Shown: one piece after another, positions 50,501-60,372 of the stretch
How positions within the stretch are numbered: the first letter of the stretch is position 1
Layout: every line of letters starts with the position of its first letter
From: CAYPGJ01 sp050174775
GTDB taxonomy: Bacteria; Planctomycetota; Phycisphaerae; Phycisphaerales; UBA1924
Direction: 5' to 3'
Assembly (NCBI GenBank): GCA_050174775.1
Contig: JBFXJP010000002.1
Coordinates: 186,001-250,000 of the forward strand
DNA length: 64,000 nt
Position numbers and translations under genes: made by a program
Notes under the pieces: generated by a model
Databases searched by the model: none
The model's input: the letters and a program-made list of their open reading frames with translations, nothing else
Told to the model about the DNA's origin: nothing

Positions 50501-51068
50501 GCGGAACGAGGCGTTCGTGCCGCCCCGGCTTCGGGCGGAGATCAGCGAGCTGGAGACGTTGCAGCGGAACCCGAACGTGACGGTTCGGAGCCGAGGCGTG
50601 ATGGAGAAGTGCACGTACTGCCTGCAGCGGATCAATCGCGCGCGGGTGGAGACGAAGCTGCAGGATCTGAAGGGGATCCCGGACGGGTTCTTCGAGGTGG
50701 CGTGCCAGCAGGCGTGCCCGTCGGAGTCGATCGTGTTCGGCGACATTTCCGATCCGACGTCGGAGGCGAGCGCGTTGCGGACGCACGGGCGGACGTACGC
50801 GATGCTGGGGTATCTGAACACGGCGCCGCGGACGACGTACATGGTTCGCCTGCGGAACCCGAACCCGCGGATCCGGAAGCCGGTGGAGGACCCGCCGGCG
50901 TTGCACCACGGGGAGCACGGGGGGGATCACGGGGAGACGAGCGGCGGGCATGGCGAGGGTCATGCGAACGGGACGAAGCGGCTGAGCCTTCCAGTGCTCG
51001 GCCAGGCGCCGAGCGACGCGAGTCGTCGCGGCGCGGTGGCGTCGGTTCTTGCGGGAGTGTTGTCGTGA
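47589..51068 (+). CDS. actB: Alternative complex III subunit B, molybdopterin-like/iron-sulfur protein
   Basis: An 1159-residue protein. A twin-arginine signal region lies near residue 70 (SRRDFMKIMGAGLALAGAVAL). The middle ~650 residues have the fold of molybdopterin oxidoreductases, but ActB family members lack the cofactor. The C-terminal ferredoxin-like part (from about 830) has four Cys clusters: CTGCGACVTAC, CMHCENAPCETVC, CSNNC and CTYC, which would bind one 3Fe-4S and three 4Fe-4S centres. It takes electrons from the quinol-binding side. The ATG at 47589 follows the actA stop by 76 bases, and the stop overlaps the actC start (GTGA). Confidence 0.95.
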   Translation: MSGHDQCPSSKKAGLPADVACTTGGVSAATGKAFWRSLDELAETPEFRDRLQREFPAFASELSEESRRDFMKIMGAGLALAGAVALPACRRPDHKILTYNRDPEHVVPGVPLFYATAMPMPGGGAQGLLAKTHEGRPTKVEGNPLHPVNRGRSDSIAQASVLSLYDPDRSTSVRKGAETSDWAAFESFARGHFAKFDASKGAGLAFLVEKATSPSRDWLRGRIKARWPQALWLPYEAIDQSSSIEGVRSAFGEALRSTFALEKAKVIVSLGRDFLSEPGGLSNARGFATGRTVRQGKASEAEMNRLYVIESMMTITGGSADHRLRLKPSDAVGVSLALLKAVLEKAGRGDLAGSVTGANGHGHEAWVDAAADDLVAAHGACAVMAGESMPAGVHALVCAANEALGATSGVVSYVRVGEDVGASSLESIRRVSEGISGGSVDTLVVIGCNPVFDAPADLEFAAKYTKVPTTVHLGVNLDETAVASTWHINRAHYLESWGDVASWDGTISCVQPMIAPIFGGKTELELLGVIAGDEERDGYGMVRRTWREMTGLRDEAFEKSWKRALHDGFLAGSAPKSAAPKVKNDGVSGAARGVAAVKSGEMEALFLPDAKLWDGRFANNGWLQEQPHPTTKVTWDNPAMLSPATAARLGVSNTDTVEVSVGGRTVRMVAWVVPGLADDTVALEMGQGRATGGRLCVGTGFNVYAVRGTDGMSVATDGVSVRKGAGAAVDRAYAGIVACTQDHHSMEDRPLIREIDLAAWKKHGDTVFESKDAYGNKRSLALGEQLGDLSHTPLNRDVYLERQRHAYRMDDPEAGRNRRQQQMYPLGRQQWGMSIDLTTCTGCGACVTACQSENNIPVIGKAEVWKGREMHWIRVDRYFAGSVDDPEMAVQPVNCMHCENAPCETVCPVNATIHGPEGTNDMAYNRCIGTRYCSNNCPYKVRRFNWFDYATKDFKGGFGQLGKGLPEDLMPRNEAFVPPRLRAEISELETLQRNPNVTVRSRGVMEKCTYCLQRINRARVETKLQDLKGIPDGFFEVACQQACPSESIVFGDISDPTSEASALRTHGRTYAMLGYLNTAPRTTYMVRLRNPNPRIRKPVEDPPALHHGEHGGDHGETSGGHGEGHANGTKRLSLPVLGQAPSDASRRGAVASVLAGVLS

Positions 51069-52582
51069 GCGCACTGCATCCGGATCGCGTGAGCGCGGAG
51101 CGTCTGGCGGGCGGCGGGCCCGGCGGCGTGGCGTTGGACCCGAAGACGGGGGACGGCACGTTGATCGAGGATCCGTCGGTGCAGGCGCCGCTGATCGTCG
51201 GTGGTCACACGTTCAAGAGCGTGACGGACACGATCTGCGGGTGGACGGAGAAGCCGCAGCCGAAGATCTGGACGCCGCTGTTCCTGCTCGCGGGGGGCGT
51301 GGCGACGATGTGCACGGCCATGGTGGTCTACCTGATCATCACGGGCGTGGGCGTGTGGGGCCTGACGAACCCGGTGAGCTGGGGGTTCGACATCACGAAC
51401 TTCGTGTTCTGGGTGGGCATCGGCCACGCCGGGACGCTGATCTCCGCGATTCTGTGCATCTTCAAGCAGAAGTGGCGGACGTCGATCAACCGGTCGGCTG
51501 AGGCGATGACGATCTTCGCGGTCATCTGCGCCGGCATGTTCCCGGGGATCCACGTCGGGCGGTTCTGGTTCGTGTGGATGGTGTTCCCGATCCCGAACTA
51601 CAACTGGATCTGGCCGAACTTCCGGTCTCCGCTGCTGTGGGACGTGTTCGCGGTTTCGACGTACTTCACGGTGTCGCTGTTGTTCTGGTACATGGGCATG
51701 ATCCCGGACCTGGCCACGCTGCGGGACCGGGCGATCAAGAACATCGCGAAGCGCGCGTCGCTGGGCGGGCTGATCTCGATCCCGTCGGGGAAGATCGCGG
51801 CGTACGCGTACGGGTTCCTGTCGATGGGGTGGCGGTTCTCGCTTCGTGGCTGGTGGAACTACGAGAAGGCGTACATCCTGCTGGCGGGCATGAGCACGCC
51901 GCTGGTGCTGTCGGTGCACTCGATCGTGTCGTTCGACTTCGCGGTGTCGGTGTTGCCGGGGTGGCACACGACGATCTTCCCGCCGTACTTCGTGGCGGGC
52001 GCCATCTTCTCGGGGTTCGCGATGGTGCTGACGCTGATGATCCCGATGCGTTCGATCTACCCGCGGTTTAGGGACTTCCTGACGCTGCGGCACATCGAGA
52101 ACATGTGCAAGATCATCACGGTGACGGGGTCGATGGTGGGCTTCGCGTACGGGATGGAGTTCTTCATCGCGTGGTACGGGGGGAACGAGTTCGAGCTGTA
52201 CGCGTTCAAGAACCGCGCGTTCGGGCCGTACTGGTGGGCGTACTGGACGATGATCTCGTGCAACGTGATCACGCCGCAGCTGTTCTGGCTGAAGTGGTGC
52301 CGCACGACGCCCTGGTTCATCTTCATCGTGACGATCTTCGTGAACATCGGGATGTGGTTCGAGCGGTTCGTGATCATCGTGACGAGTCTTCACCGGGACT
52401 TCCTGCCGTCGTCGTGGGACATGTACTCGCCGACGTGGGTGGAGATCCTGACGTTCGTGGGGTCGTTCGGGATCTTCCTGTCGCTGTTCCTGCTGTTCCT
52501 GCGGTTCCTGCCGGCGATGGCGATCAGTGAGCTGAAGAACGTGTTGCCTGCGGCGGACCCGCACGGTGAGGAGGGGCACTGA
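51065..52582 (+). CDS. actC: Alternative complex III subunit C, NrfD-like membrane subunit
   Basis: A 505-residue integral membrane protein of the NrfD/PsrC family with about ten helices, which binds menaquinol. Landmarks are FVFWVGIGHAGTLISAILCI, MFPGIHVGRFWFVWMVFPIPNYNWIWPNFRSPLLWD, VLSVHSIVSFDFAVSVLPGWHTTIFPPYFVAGA and a VTSLHRDFLPSSWDMY segment. The His and Asp residues in these helices are those typical of the quinol site. The start is a GTG at 51065 that overlaps the actB stop. It is followed by actD after three bases. Confidence 0.95.
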   Translation: MSALHPDRVSAERLAGGGPGGVALDPKTGDGTLIEDPSVQAPLIVGGHTFKSVTDTICGWTEKPQPKIWTPLFLLAGGVATMCTAMVVYLIITGVGVWGLTNPVSWGFDITNFVFWVGIGHAGTLISAILCIFKQKWRTSINRSAEAMTIFAVICAGMFPGIHVGRFWFVWMVFPIPNYNWIWPNFRSPLLWDVFAVSTYFTVSLLFWYMGMIPDLATLRDRAIKNIAKRASLGGLISIPSGKIAAYAYGFLSMGWRFSLRGWWNYEKAYILLAGMSTPLVLSVHSIVSFDFAVSVLPGWHTTIFPPYFVAGAIFSGFAMVLTLMIPMRSIYPRFRDFLTLRHIENMCKIITVTGSMVGFAYGMEFFIAWYGGNEFELYAFKNRAFGPYWWAYWTMISCNVITPQLFWLKWCRTTPWFIFIVTIFVNIGMWFERFVIIVTSLHRDFLPSSWDMYSPTWVEILTFVGSFGIFLSLFLLFLRFLPAMAISELKNVLPAADPHGEEGH

Positions 52583-52585
52583 GTC

Positions 52586-53155
52586 ATGGCGACGATGACG
52601 ACGAAGATGTCGGAGAAGGGGGGCGCGAAGCCCTGGGGCGTGCTTGCGGAGTTCGAGACTCCGGGCGCGCTGATGAAGGCGTGCGAGAAGGTTCGTGACG
52701 CGGGGTACCGGAAGTGGGACGCGTTCGCGCCGTTCCCGGTGCACGGGCTGGAGAAGTCGATGGGCCTGAAGCCGAGTCGCGTGTCGCGGTTCGTGCTGCT
52801 GGGCGGGCTGTGCGGGGCGGGCGGGGGCTTCCTGCTGCAGTACTGGACGAGCGCGGTGGCGTATCCGATGGCGGTGCAGGGCAAGCCGTTCGGGGCGTGG
52901 GAGCCGTTCACGCCGGTGACGTTCGAGTGCGGGATCCTGCTGGCGTCGTTCGGGGCGATCCTGGGGATGCTGATCCTGAACGGGTTGCCGAGGTGGCATC
53001 ACCCGCTGTTCACGCGTGAGCGGTTTTTGGGGGTGAGCGACGATCGGTTCATGCTGGCGATCGAGGCGCGCGACGCGAAGTACGACCCTGAGGGTGTGCG
53101 TCGGTTGCTGGAGAGCGCGGGGAGCACGGGCGTGGAGTTCGTTTCGGAGGAATGA
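52586..53155 (+). CDS. actD: Alternative complex III subunit D (DUF3341)
   Basis: A 189-residue protein of DUF3341: a small soluble N-terminus (GVLAEFETPGALMKACEKVRDAGYRKWDAFAPFPVHGLEKSMGL), two transmembrane helices (FVLLGGLCGAGGGFLLQYW and CGILLASFGAILGMLILNGL), and a short C-terminal alpha/beta tail (RFMLAIEARDAKYDP). This is the standard ActD layout. It sits three bases past actC, and its stop overlaps the actE start region. Confidence 0.93.
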   Translation: MATMTTKMSEKGGAKPWGVLAEFETPGALMKACEKVRDAGYRKWDAFAPFPVHGLEKSMGLKPSRVSRFVLLGGLCGAGGGFLLQYWTSAVAYPMAVQGKPFGAWEPFTPVTFECGILLASFGAILGMLILNGLPRWHHPLFTRERFLGVSDDRFMLAIEARDAKYDPEGVRRLLESAGSTGVEFVSEE

Positions 53156-53976
53156 GGATGCGTCGAGCGAAGCGGACAGATTGGGCGCCGGCGCTGCTGA
53201 TGGTTGCGGCGTGCGCGGTCGGGGCGTGCCGAGGGGAGCGGTCGGACAAGCCGCCCCGGCAGTTCTTCCCGGACATGGACGATCAGTACAAGGCGAAGGC
53301 GCAGGGCGAGATGCGCACGCGCGAGATCTTCAAGGACGGTCGCGTGATGCGCGAGCCGGTGGCGGGGACGGTGGCGTTCGGCCACCGGGCGGAGCTGTCA
53401 TGGGGGTCGGACGAGGGGATGCGCGCGTCGAGCGGTGCGCAGGTGGACGGGGAGCGCGCGGACCTGGTGAAGGAGAACGACGCGTTCTACCGGGGCAAGG
53501 ACGCGGAGGGGAAGCACCTGGCGACGATCCCGGTGCCGGTGACGATGGAGCTGATGAAGCGCGGGGAGGAGCGGTTCAACATCTACTGCTCGCCCTGCCA
53601 CGGGTACACCGGGGACGGGATGGGGATGGTGGGGCAGCAGTGGTCGTACGTGCTGCCGAACTTCCACGACCCGAAGTATCAGAAGGGGAGCGATGATCCG
53701 GACGGTCGCGGGACGGACGGGTTTTTGTTCCACACGCTGCGGCACGGCGTGCCGAACGCGCCGGGGGTAATGCCTCTGTTGAAGATGCAGGGGTACGCGG
53801 CGCAGGTGGACGAGCATGACGCGTGGGCGGTGGTGGCGTACATCAGGGCGTTGCAGCGGTCGCGCGCGACGCCGCTGAAGGACGTGCCGGAGAGCCTGCA
53901 GGCGGAGCTGAAGCGGATGGCGGGGGGCGCGGTCGCTCCCGGGACGCGCGCGAGCGCGGAGGAGGCGGGTCGATGA
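53152..53976 (+). CDS. actE: Alternative complex III subunit E, monoheme cytochrome c lipoprotein
   Basis: A 274-residue protein. The N-terminus carries a lipoprotein signal (WAPALLMVAACAVGAC, lipobox VGAC). One heme site, CSPCH, lies near residue 147, and a GVMPLLKMQGYA segment downstream offers the Met ligand. This is ActE. Its ATG overlaps the actD stop, and its end overlaps the actF start (ATGA). A second in-frame ATG lies two codons later. It may be the exit point for electrons from the Act complex to the oxidase. Confidence 0.93.
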   Translation: MRMRRAKRTDWAPALLMVAACAVGACRGERSDKPPRQFFPDMDDQYKAKAQGEMRTREIFKDGRVMREPVAGTVAFGHRAELSWGSDEGMRASSGAQVDGERADLVKENDAFYRGKDAEGKHLATIPVPVTMELMKRGEERFNIYCSPCHGYTGDGMGMVGQQWSYVLPNFHDPKYQKGSDDPDGRGTDGFLFHTLRHGVPNAPGVMPLLKMQGYAAQVDEHDAWAVVAYIRALQRSRATPLKDVPESLQAELKRMAGGAVAPGTRASAEEAGR

Positions 53977-55238
53977 GTCACGCGGGCGCGCATCACGGGA
54001 GTCTGCTGGAAGAGCGGAACGTGTCGCTGGGCGCGGGCGCCGGGGGCGCGGCGTCGATCGGTCTGATCGTGGCGGGGCTGGCCGGGATCGCGGCGACTGT
54101 GTTTGCGGGGATGGGCGACGCGTCGGGGGCGGCGCGGACGGCGCTGATGTCGTATCACATCGGGTTCCTGTTCGTGCTGGCGCTGTCGCTGGGCTCGCTG
54201 GGGCTGGTGATGGTGTTCCACCAGACGGGGGCCGGGTGGTCGGCTGTGATCCGTCGGGTGTTCGAGCAGGTGATGTGGTCCGTGCCGCTGGCGCTGGCGC
54301 TGTTCGTGCCGGTGCTGGTGCTGAGCGTCGTGCCGGGGATCGTGAAGCCTGGGCTGCTGTTCAAGTGGATGAACCCGGAGTATGTGGCCGGGGACGTGCT
54401 GTATCAGAAGAAGGAGGCGTTCCTGAACGTGCCCTTCTTCGTGATTCGCGCGGTGATCTACTTCGCGGTGTGGATCGCGCTGGCGGGGGTGCTGCGGAAG
54501 CTGTCGCTCGGGCAGGACATCGACGGGGACAAGTGGCGGACGTGGAAGATGCGTCGTATCTCGGCGCCCGGGCTGCTGTTGCTGGCGCTCACGGCGGCGT
54601 TCGCGTCGTTCGACTGGATCATGGCGCTGGACTACCACTTCTTCTCGACGATGTTCGGGGTGTACTTCTTCGCGATCTCGATGGTGTCGACGATGTCGTT
54701 CTGCGTGCTGACGCTGCTGGTGCTCCGCGCGAAGGGTCGGTTGCACGGGGTGTTCACGGGGGAGCACCTGCACGACATGGGCAAGCTGGTGTGGGGCCTG
54801 ACGATCTTCTGGGCGTACATCGGGTTCTCGCAGTACTTCCTGATCTGGTATGCGAACATCCCGGAGGAGACGGCGTGGCTCTTGGCGCGTCGTGAGGGCG
54901 GGTGGCTGAGCGTGTCGACGGCGCTGGCCGTGGGCAAGTTCGCGATCCCGTTCATTGTGCTCCTGGCGCGGCCTGCGCGGCGGAGCGTCGGGGTGATGAC
55001 GGTGGTGTGCGTGTGGGTGCTGGTGATGACGCTGGTGGACCTGTTCTGGCTGATCCGTCCGGAGTTGAAGCCGGCGGGGACGCCCTCGCTGGAGGTGACG
55101 TGGGTCGACGTGGTGGGGCCGCTCGGTCCGATCGCGATCTTCGTGGGCGTGTTCATCCGTCGTCTGGGCAAGGCGCCGCTGATCCCGACGAAAGACCCGA
55201 GGCTTGATCTGTCGCTGCATCACGTGAATCACATCTGA
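53973..55238 (+). CDS. actF: Alternative complex III subunit F, membrane protein
   Basis: A 421-residue polytopic protein of the NrfD-like superfamily (second membrane core of the Act complex), with about ten helices. Typical segments are RTALMSYHIGFLFVLALSLGSLGLVMVFHQTGAGWS, ISAPGLLLLALTAAFASFDWIMALDYHFFSTMFGVYFFA, LHDMGKLVWGLTIFWAYIGFSQYFLIWYANIPEE and VTWVDVVGPLGPIAIFVGV. The Asp/His pairs in these helices suit a proton path. The start ATG overlaps the actE stop. An actG-like gene is not present in the usual place; see the small protein next. Confidence 0.93.
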   Translation: MSHAGAHHGSLLEERNVSLGAGAGGAASIGLIVAGLAGIAATVFAGMGDASGAARTALMSYHIGFLFVLALSLGSLGLVMVFHQTGAGWSAVIRRVFEQVMWSVPLALALFVPVLVLSVVPGIVKPGLLFKWMNPEYVAGDVLYQKKEAFLNVPFFVIRAVIYFAVWIALAGVLRKLSLGQDIDGDKWRTWKMRRISAPGLLLLALTAAFASFDWIMALDYHFFSTMFGVYFFAISMVSTMSFCVLTLLVLRAKGRLHGVFTGEHLHDMGKLVWGLTIFWAYIGFSQYFLIWYANIPEETAWLLARREGGWLSVSTALAVGKFAIPFIVLLARPARRSVGVMTVVCVWVLVMTLVDLFWLIRPELKPAGTPSLEVTWVDVVGPLGPIAIFVGVFIRRLGKAPLIPTKDPRLDLSLHHVNHI

Positions 55239-55290
55239 CGGAGGGCTCGCGGCGAAGAGACCCGCGGGCGGCCTCCCTGACGAGGGCGAT

Positions 55291-55698
55291 ATGGAGCATT
55301 TCCGACCGAGTCCGAGAGATGACGACTTCGGCCACGCGACGGACGCGTGGCACACGCACGGCGCGAGCGAGCCGGACCCGCAGGAGGCGCACGGGCAGAT
55401 GTCGCCCCGCTGGATCTCGCTGGGCGTGCTCGTGTCGATGGTCCTGTTCTTTGTGATCTGCGCGGCGCTCGCGATGCTGTTCGTCGTGCAGACGCAGAAG
55501 GAGATCGCGCGGAAGCAGGAGACGGACACGGGGGTGGGCTACGTGGAGTACGTGGCGCAGTCGCGGTCGGAGCTGGCGAACGTGGCGTGGGTGGACCGTC
55601 AGAACGGGGTGGTGCGGACGCCGATCCAGGAGGCGATGCGGTCGGTGGTTCGGGAGTACGAGGGTTTGCAGAGCGCGGGAGGCGGCGCGGGTCGATGA
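55291..55698 (+). CDS. Small single-pass membrane protein between actF and sco
   Basis: A 135-residue protein that I do not recognise. A charged, acidic N-terminus with His (DDDFGHATDAWHTHGASEPD) precedes one transmembrane helix at about 43-68 (WISLGVLVSMVLFFVICAALAMLFVVQ) and a soluble C-terminus with VEYVAQSRSELANVAWVDRQNG. Its stop overlaps the sco start (ATGA), so it belongs to the respiratory transcript. Candidate roles are an ActG-like small subunit or an assembly factor for the oxidase, by position only. There is no Cys, so it does not bind heme through CxxCH. Confidence 0.6.
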   Translation: MEHFRPSPRDDDFGHATDAWHTHGASEPDPQEAHGQMSPRWISLGVLVSMVLFFVICAALAMLFVVQTQKEIARKQETDTGVGYVEYVAQSRSELANVAWVDRQNGVVRTPIQEAMRSVVREYEGLQSAGGGAGR

Positions 55699-56582
55699 GG
55701 ACGGCGGGCGCGAGATCGGGCCGGTGGACGTGGGCGGGGCTCGCGGCTGTCGGCGCGCTCGCGTGCGGCGGCGCGTCCGCGCAGGTGCTGCTCAAGGAGC
55801 CGCCCAAGGACCTGCAGGGCGTGCAGGTGACGGAGAAGCGCGGCTCGCAGTTGCCGCTGGACCTTCCGCTGATCGATTCGGACGGGATGGCCGTGCGGCT
55901 GGGGGACTACTTCGACGGGAAGCGGCCGGTGGCGCTGCTGTTCGCGTACTACTCGTGCCCGATGCTGTGCAATCTGAACCTGGCGGGCGTGCAGGAGTCG
56001 GTGCGGGACCTCAGGTGGGAGCTTGGGAAGGACTACCGGCTGGTGACGCTGTCGTTCGATCATCGCAACAGCGTGGACGAGGCCGCGACGAAGAAGGCGA
56101 TCTTCACGAAGCTGCTGCGTGAGGATCAGAAGAAGGACTGGGCGTTCCTGCTGGCCACGGAGCAGAACGCTCGTCTTGCGGCGGACGCTGCGGGGTTTGC
56201 GTACCGGTTTTTGCCGGATTCCGGGGAGTATGCGCACGACTGGGCGGTGATCGTGTGCACGCCGTCGGGGGAGGTGTCGACGTACCTGTACGGGAAGTAC
56301 GGGGCGGCGTACAGCGAGAAGCAGATGCGTCTTGCGCTGGCGGACGCGGCGGACGGGAAGATGGGGTCGGTGTTCGATCGCATCACGTTGTGGTGCTACC
56401 ACTACGATCCGACGCGGGGCGCGTACACGGTGCAGGCGTTCCGGGTGATGCAGATCGGCGGCGCGGTGACGGCGCTGGCCCTGGGGACGTTTGTGGGCGG
56501 GATGTTCTTCGCGGGACGGCGTCGGCGTGCGAGGTCGGCGCCGGATGCCTCGGGTTCGCTTTCGCCCTCGCATGCCGGATGA
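55695..56582 (+). CDS. SCO1/SenC family copper chaperone
   Basis: A 295-residue thioredoxin-fold protein that delivers copper to the CuA site of oxidase subunit II. It has an N-terminal signal (GLAAVGALACGGASA), the copper motif CPMLC in YYSCPMLCNLNLAG, a plausible His ligand in GEYAHDWAVIV, and a C-terminal transmembrane helix (IGGAVTALALGTFVGGMFFAG) with a basic tail. A membrane anchor at the C-terminus rather than the N-terminus is typical of a SCO subclass in ACIII/caa3 operons. Start and stop suit the neighbours: its ATG overlaps the stop of the small membrane protein, and coxB starts six bases later. Confidence 0.92.
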   Translation: MRTAGARSGRWTWAGLAAVGALACGGASAQVLLKEPPKDLQGVQVTEKRGSQLPLDLPLIDSDGMAVRLGDYFDGKRPVALLFAYYSCPMLCNLNLAGVQESVRDLRWELGKDYRLVTLSFDHRNSVDEAATKKAIFTKLLREDQKKDWAFLLATEQNARLAADAAGFAYRFLPDSGEYAHDWAVIVCTPSGEVSTYLYGKYGAAYSEKQMRLALADAADGKMGSVFDRITLWCYHYDPTRGAYTVQAFRVMQIGGAVTALALGTFVGGMFFAGRRRRARSAPDASGSLSPSHAG

Positions 56583-56588
56583 TCCACG

Positions 56589-57770
56589 ATGCTTGAGAGA
56601 CTGATGCAACGAGCGGGCTTGGTGGCGGGAGCGGCGATCGCGGGCGCGACGGCGTCGGGGAGCGCGTCCGCTCAGGACGGGCTGTACCGGACGATCCTTC
56701 CGCCGCGCGCGGCGACGTTCGCGGGCGAGAACGACGCGGTGACGTTGTTCGTCTTCGGGACGATGACGTTCTTCTTCGTGCTGGTGGTGGGGCTGATGTT
56801 CTACTTCGCGGTGCGGTACCGGCGTCGTCCGGGCGTGGCGCAGCAGCGGAGCCGTCATCACAACCTGGCGCTGGAGCTGACGTGGTCGGGCATCCCGCTG
56901 CTCCTGTGCGTGGTGATGTTCTGGTGGGGCTTCAAGGTCTACATGGACATGCACGTTGCGCCGTCGCAGGCGGAGATGATCACGGTCAAGGCCAAGAAGT
57001 GGTCGTGGACGTGGGAGTATCCGAACGGGGGCATCCCGACGGAGACGGTCTCGCTGGCGAACAAGGCCTCGCCGGTCTACATGGTTCCGATGGGTCGGCC
57101 GGTGAAGCTGATCATGCAGAGCGACGACGTGATCCACTCGCTCTTCATCCCGGCGTTCCGGAAGAAGCTGGACGTGTTCCCGAACCGGTATACGACGTAC
57201 TGGTTCAACGCGACGCGCGAGGGGGACTACCCGCTGTTCTGCGCGGAGTATTGCGGGGACGAGCACTCGCAGATGATGGCGATGATCAAGGTTCGTCCGG
57301 ACGCCGAGTACCGGGAGTGGCTTGCGGAGCTGGCGAACACGGACAAGTACGGGCTGCTGGAGCTGGGGCAGCGTCTGTTCGTGTCGCGCGGCTGCTCGTC
57401 GTGCCACAGCGTGGACGGGAAGGCGGGGACGGGGCCGACGTGGAAGGACGCGTACGGTCACCACGTCGAGTTCACGGACGGGTCGTCGGCCACGGCGGAC
57501 ATGAACTACCTGCGCGAGTCGATCCTGAACCCCGGCGCGAAGGTGGTGAAGGGGTTCGCGAACCAGATGCCCACGTTCCAGGGGCAGCTGAAGGATCGCG
57601 AGCTGACCGCGCTGATCGTGTACATCATGTCGCTGAGCGACAAGGGCGCGGAGGAGATCAAGAGCATCATCGACGCGGACGACGCGGAGCGCGCGACGCG
57701 CGGAGCTGAGAAGGAAGCTGGCCCGTCGGCCGTGGCGGGGTCGGAGGAGGGCTCGCTCGCGAGCCGTTGA
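56589..57770 (+). CDS. coxB: Cytochrome c oxidase subunit II with fused cytochrome c (caa3 type)
   Basis: A 393-residue protein. It has a signal/first helix, then a second transmembrane helix (FVFGTMTFFFVLVVGLMFYFAV) and the cupredoxin domain with the CuA motif CAEYCGDEHSQM near residue 219. A C-terminal cytochrome c domain (about 255-365) carries CSSCH and a QMPTFQG segment with the Met ligand. This fused form defines caa3-type oxidases, in which the attached cytochrome c feeds CuA. The domain order and the CuA ligands are intact. coxA follows after a 40-base gap that holds a palindrome. Confidence 0.96.
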   Translation: MLERLMQRAGLVAGAAIAGATASGSASAQDGLYRTILPPRAATFAGENDAVTLFVFGTMTFFFVLVVGLMFYFAVRYRRRPGVAQQRSRHHNLALELTWSGIPLLLCVVMFWWGFKVYMDMHVAPSQAEMITVKAKKWSWTWEYPNGGIPTETVSLANKASPVYMVPMGRPVKLIMQSDDVIHSLFIPAFRKKLDVFPNRYTTYWFNATREGDYPLFCAEYCGDEHSQMMAMIKVRPDAEYREWLAELANTDKYGLLELGQRLFVSRGCSSCHSVDGKAGTGPTWKDAYGHHVEFTDGSSATADMNYLRESILNPGAKVVKGFANQMPTFQGQLKDRELTALIVYIMSLSDKGAEEIKSIIDADDAERATRGAEKEAGPSAVAGSEEGSLASR

Positions 57771-57782
57771 ACGGAGATCAAG

Positions 57783-57796
57783 CCCCCTCGAGGGGG
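57783..57796 (+). promoter_or_regulatory. Palindrome CCCCCTCGAGGGGG in the coxB-coxA gap
   Basis: A perfect 14-bp palindrome lies in the 40-base gap between coxB and coxA. As RNA it forms only a very short stem, but it could bind a protein as DNA or RNA. The coxA ribosome site is not obvious; an AAAG stretch lies between the palindrome and the ATG at 57811. Confidence 0.35.
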
Positions 57797-57810
57797 AAAG
57801 AGCCATAGCC

Positions 57811-59625
<1,815 letters not shown>

Positions 59626-59649
59626 ACCGGGACGCGAGAGTGTGAACGC

Positions 59650-60354
59650 ATGAGCACGATTCCAGCGCATCATTCCATGGGCGGGAAGGCCCCCTCGGCG
59701 GACCTGACGCTTCCGCCGCACGAGCGGCCCGAGGTGGCGTCGCACTTCCGGACGCTCGAGGACCAGAACGACGCCGGCAAGCTCGGCATGTGGCTGTTCC
59801 TGACGACGGAAATCCTGCTGTTCGCGGGGTTCTTCTGCGCGTACGCGGTGTTTCGGATGCTGTACCCGGAGGCGTTTGCCGGGGCGTCGCACCACTACCT
59901 GAATTGGAAGGTGGGCTTCGCGAACACGCTGGTGCTGCTGCTGTCGTCGTTCACGGTGGCGAACGCGATCCGGTGCGCCCAGCTGAACAAGCAGTGGGGG
60001 CTGCGGATCAACCTGATCATCACGATCGTGTGCGCGGTGTTCTTCCTGGTGACGAAGATTGCGCTGGAGTATGTGCCGAAGATCCAGAAGGGCGAGCTGC
60101 CCGCGGGCTTCTACACGTACTCGCACGGGGTGTTCGACCAGGAGCCGCTCTTCCTCTCGATCTACTGGGTGTCGACGGCGACGCACGGGCTGCACGTGCT
60201 GATCGGCGCGCTGCTGCTGGTGTGGCTGCTGTTCCGGGCGTTCAAGCTGCACTTCGGGCCGAAGACGTACCTCGCGCTCGAGAACGTCGGTCTGTACTGG
60301 CACCTGGTCGACCTGATCTGGATCTTCCTGTTCCCCCTGCTGTACCTCATCTGA
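59650..60354 (+). CDS. coxC: Cytochrome c oxidase subunit III
   Basis: A 234-residue membrane protein with about five helices. The family blocks are GKLGMWLFLTTEILLFAGFFCAY, NTLVLLLSSFTVANAIRCAQ, a SIYWVSTATHGLHVLIGALLLVWLL stretch with the conserved His, and YWHLVDLIWIFLFPLLYLI at the end. Subunit III stabilises subunit I and guides oxygen. It begins 25 bases after coxA and precedes coxD by 19 bases. Length is slightly short, lacking the first two helices of seven-helix forms, as is usual in this group. Confidence 0.95.
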   Translation: MSTIPAHHSMGGKAPSADLTLPPHERPEVASHFRTLEDQNDAGKLGMWLFLTTEILLFAGFFCAYAVFRMLYPEAFAGASHHYLNWKVGFANTLVLLLSSFTVANAIRCAQLNKQWGLRINLIITIVCAVFFLVTKIALEYVPKIQKGELPAGFYTYSHGVFDQEPLFLSIYWVSTATHGLHVLIGALLLVWLLFRAFKLHFGPKTYLALENVGLYWHLVDLIWIFLFPLLYLI

Positions 60355-60372
60355 GGCTCTCGAGAACCACCC

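Noticed and set aside
47391..51074. A 1227-codon open frame antisense to actB
   Set aside because: It is the mirror of the actB codon pattern, made of Arg/His-rich text, with no motif.
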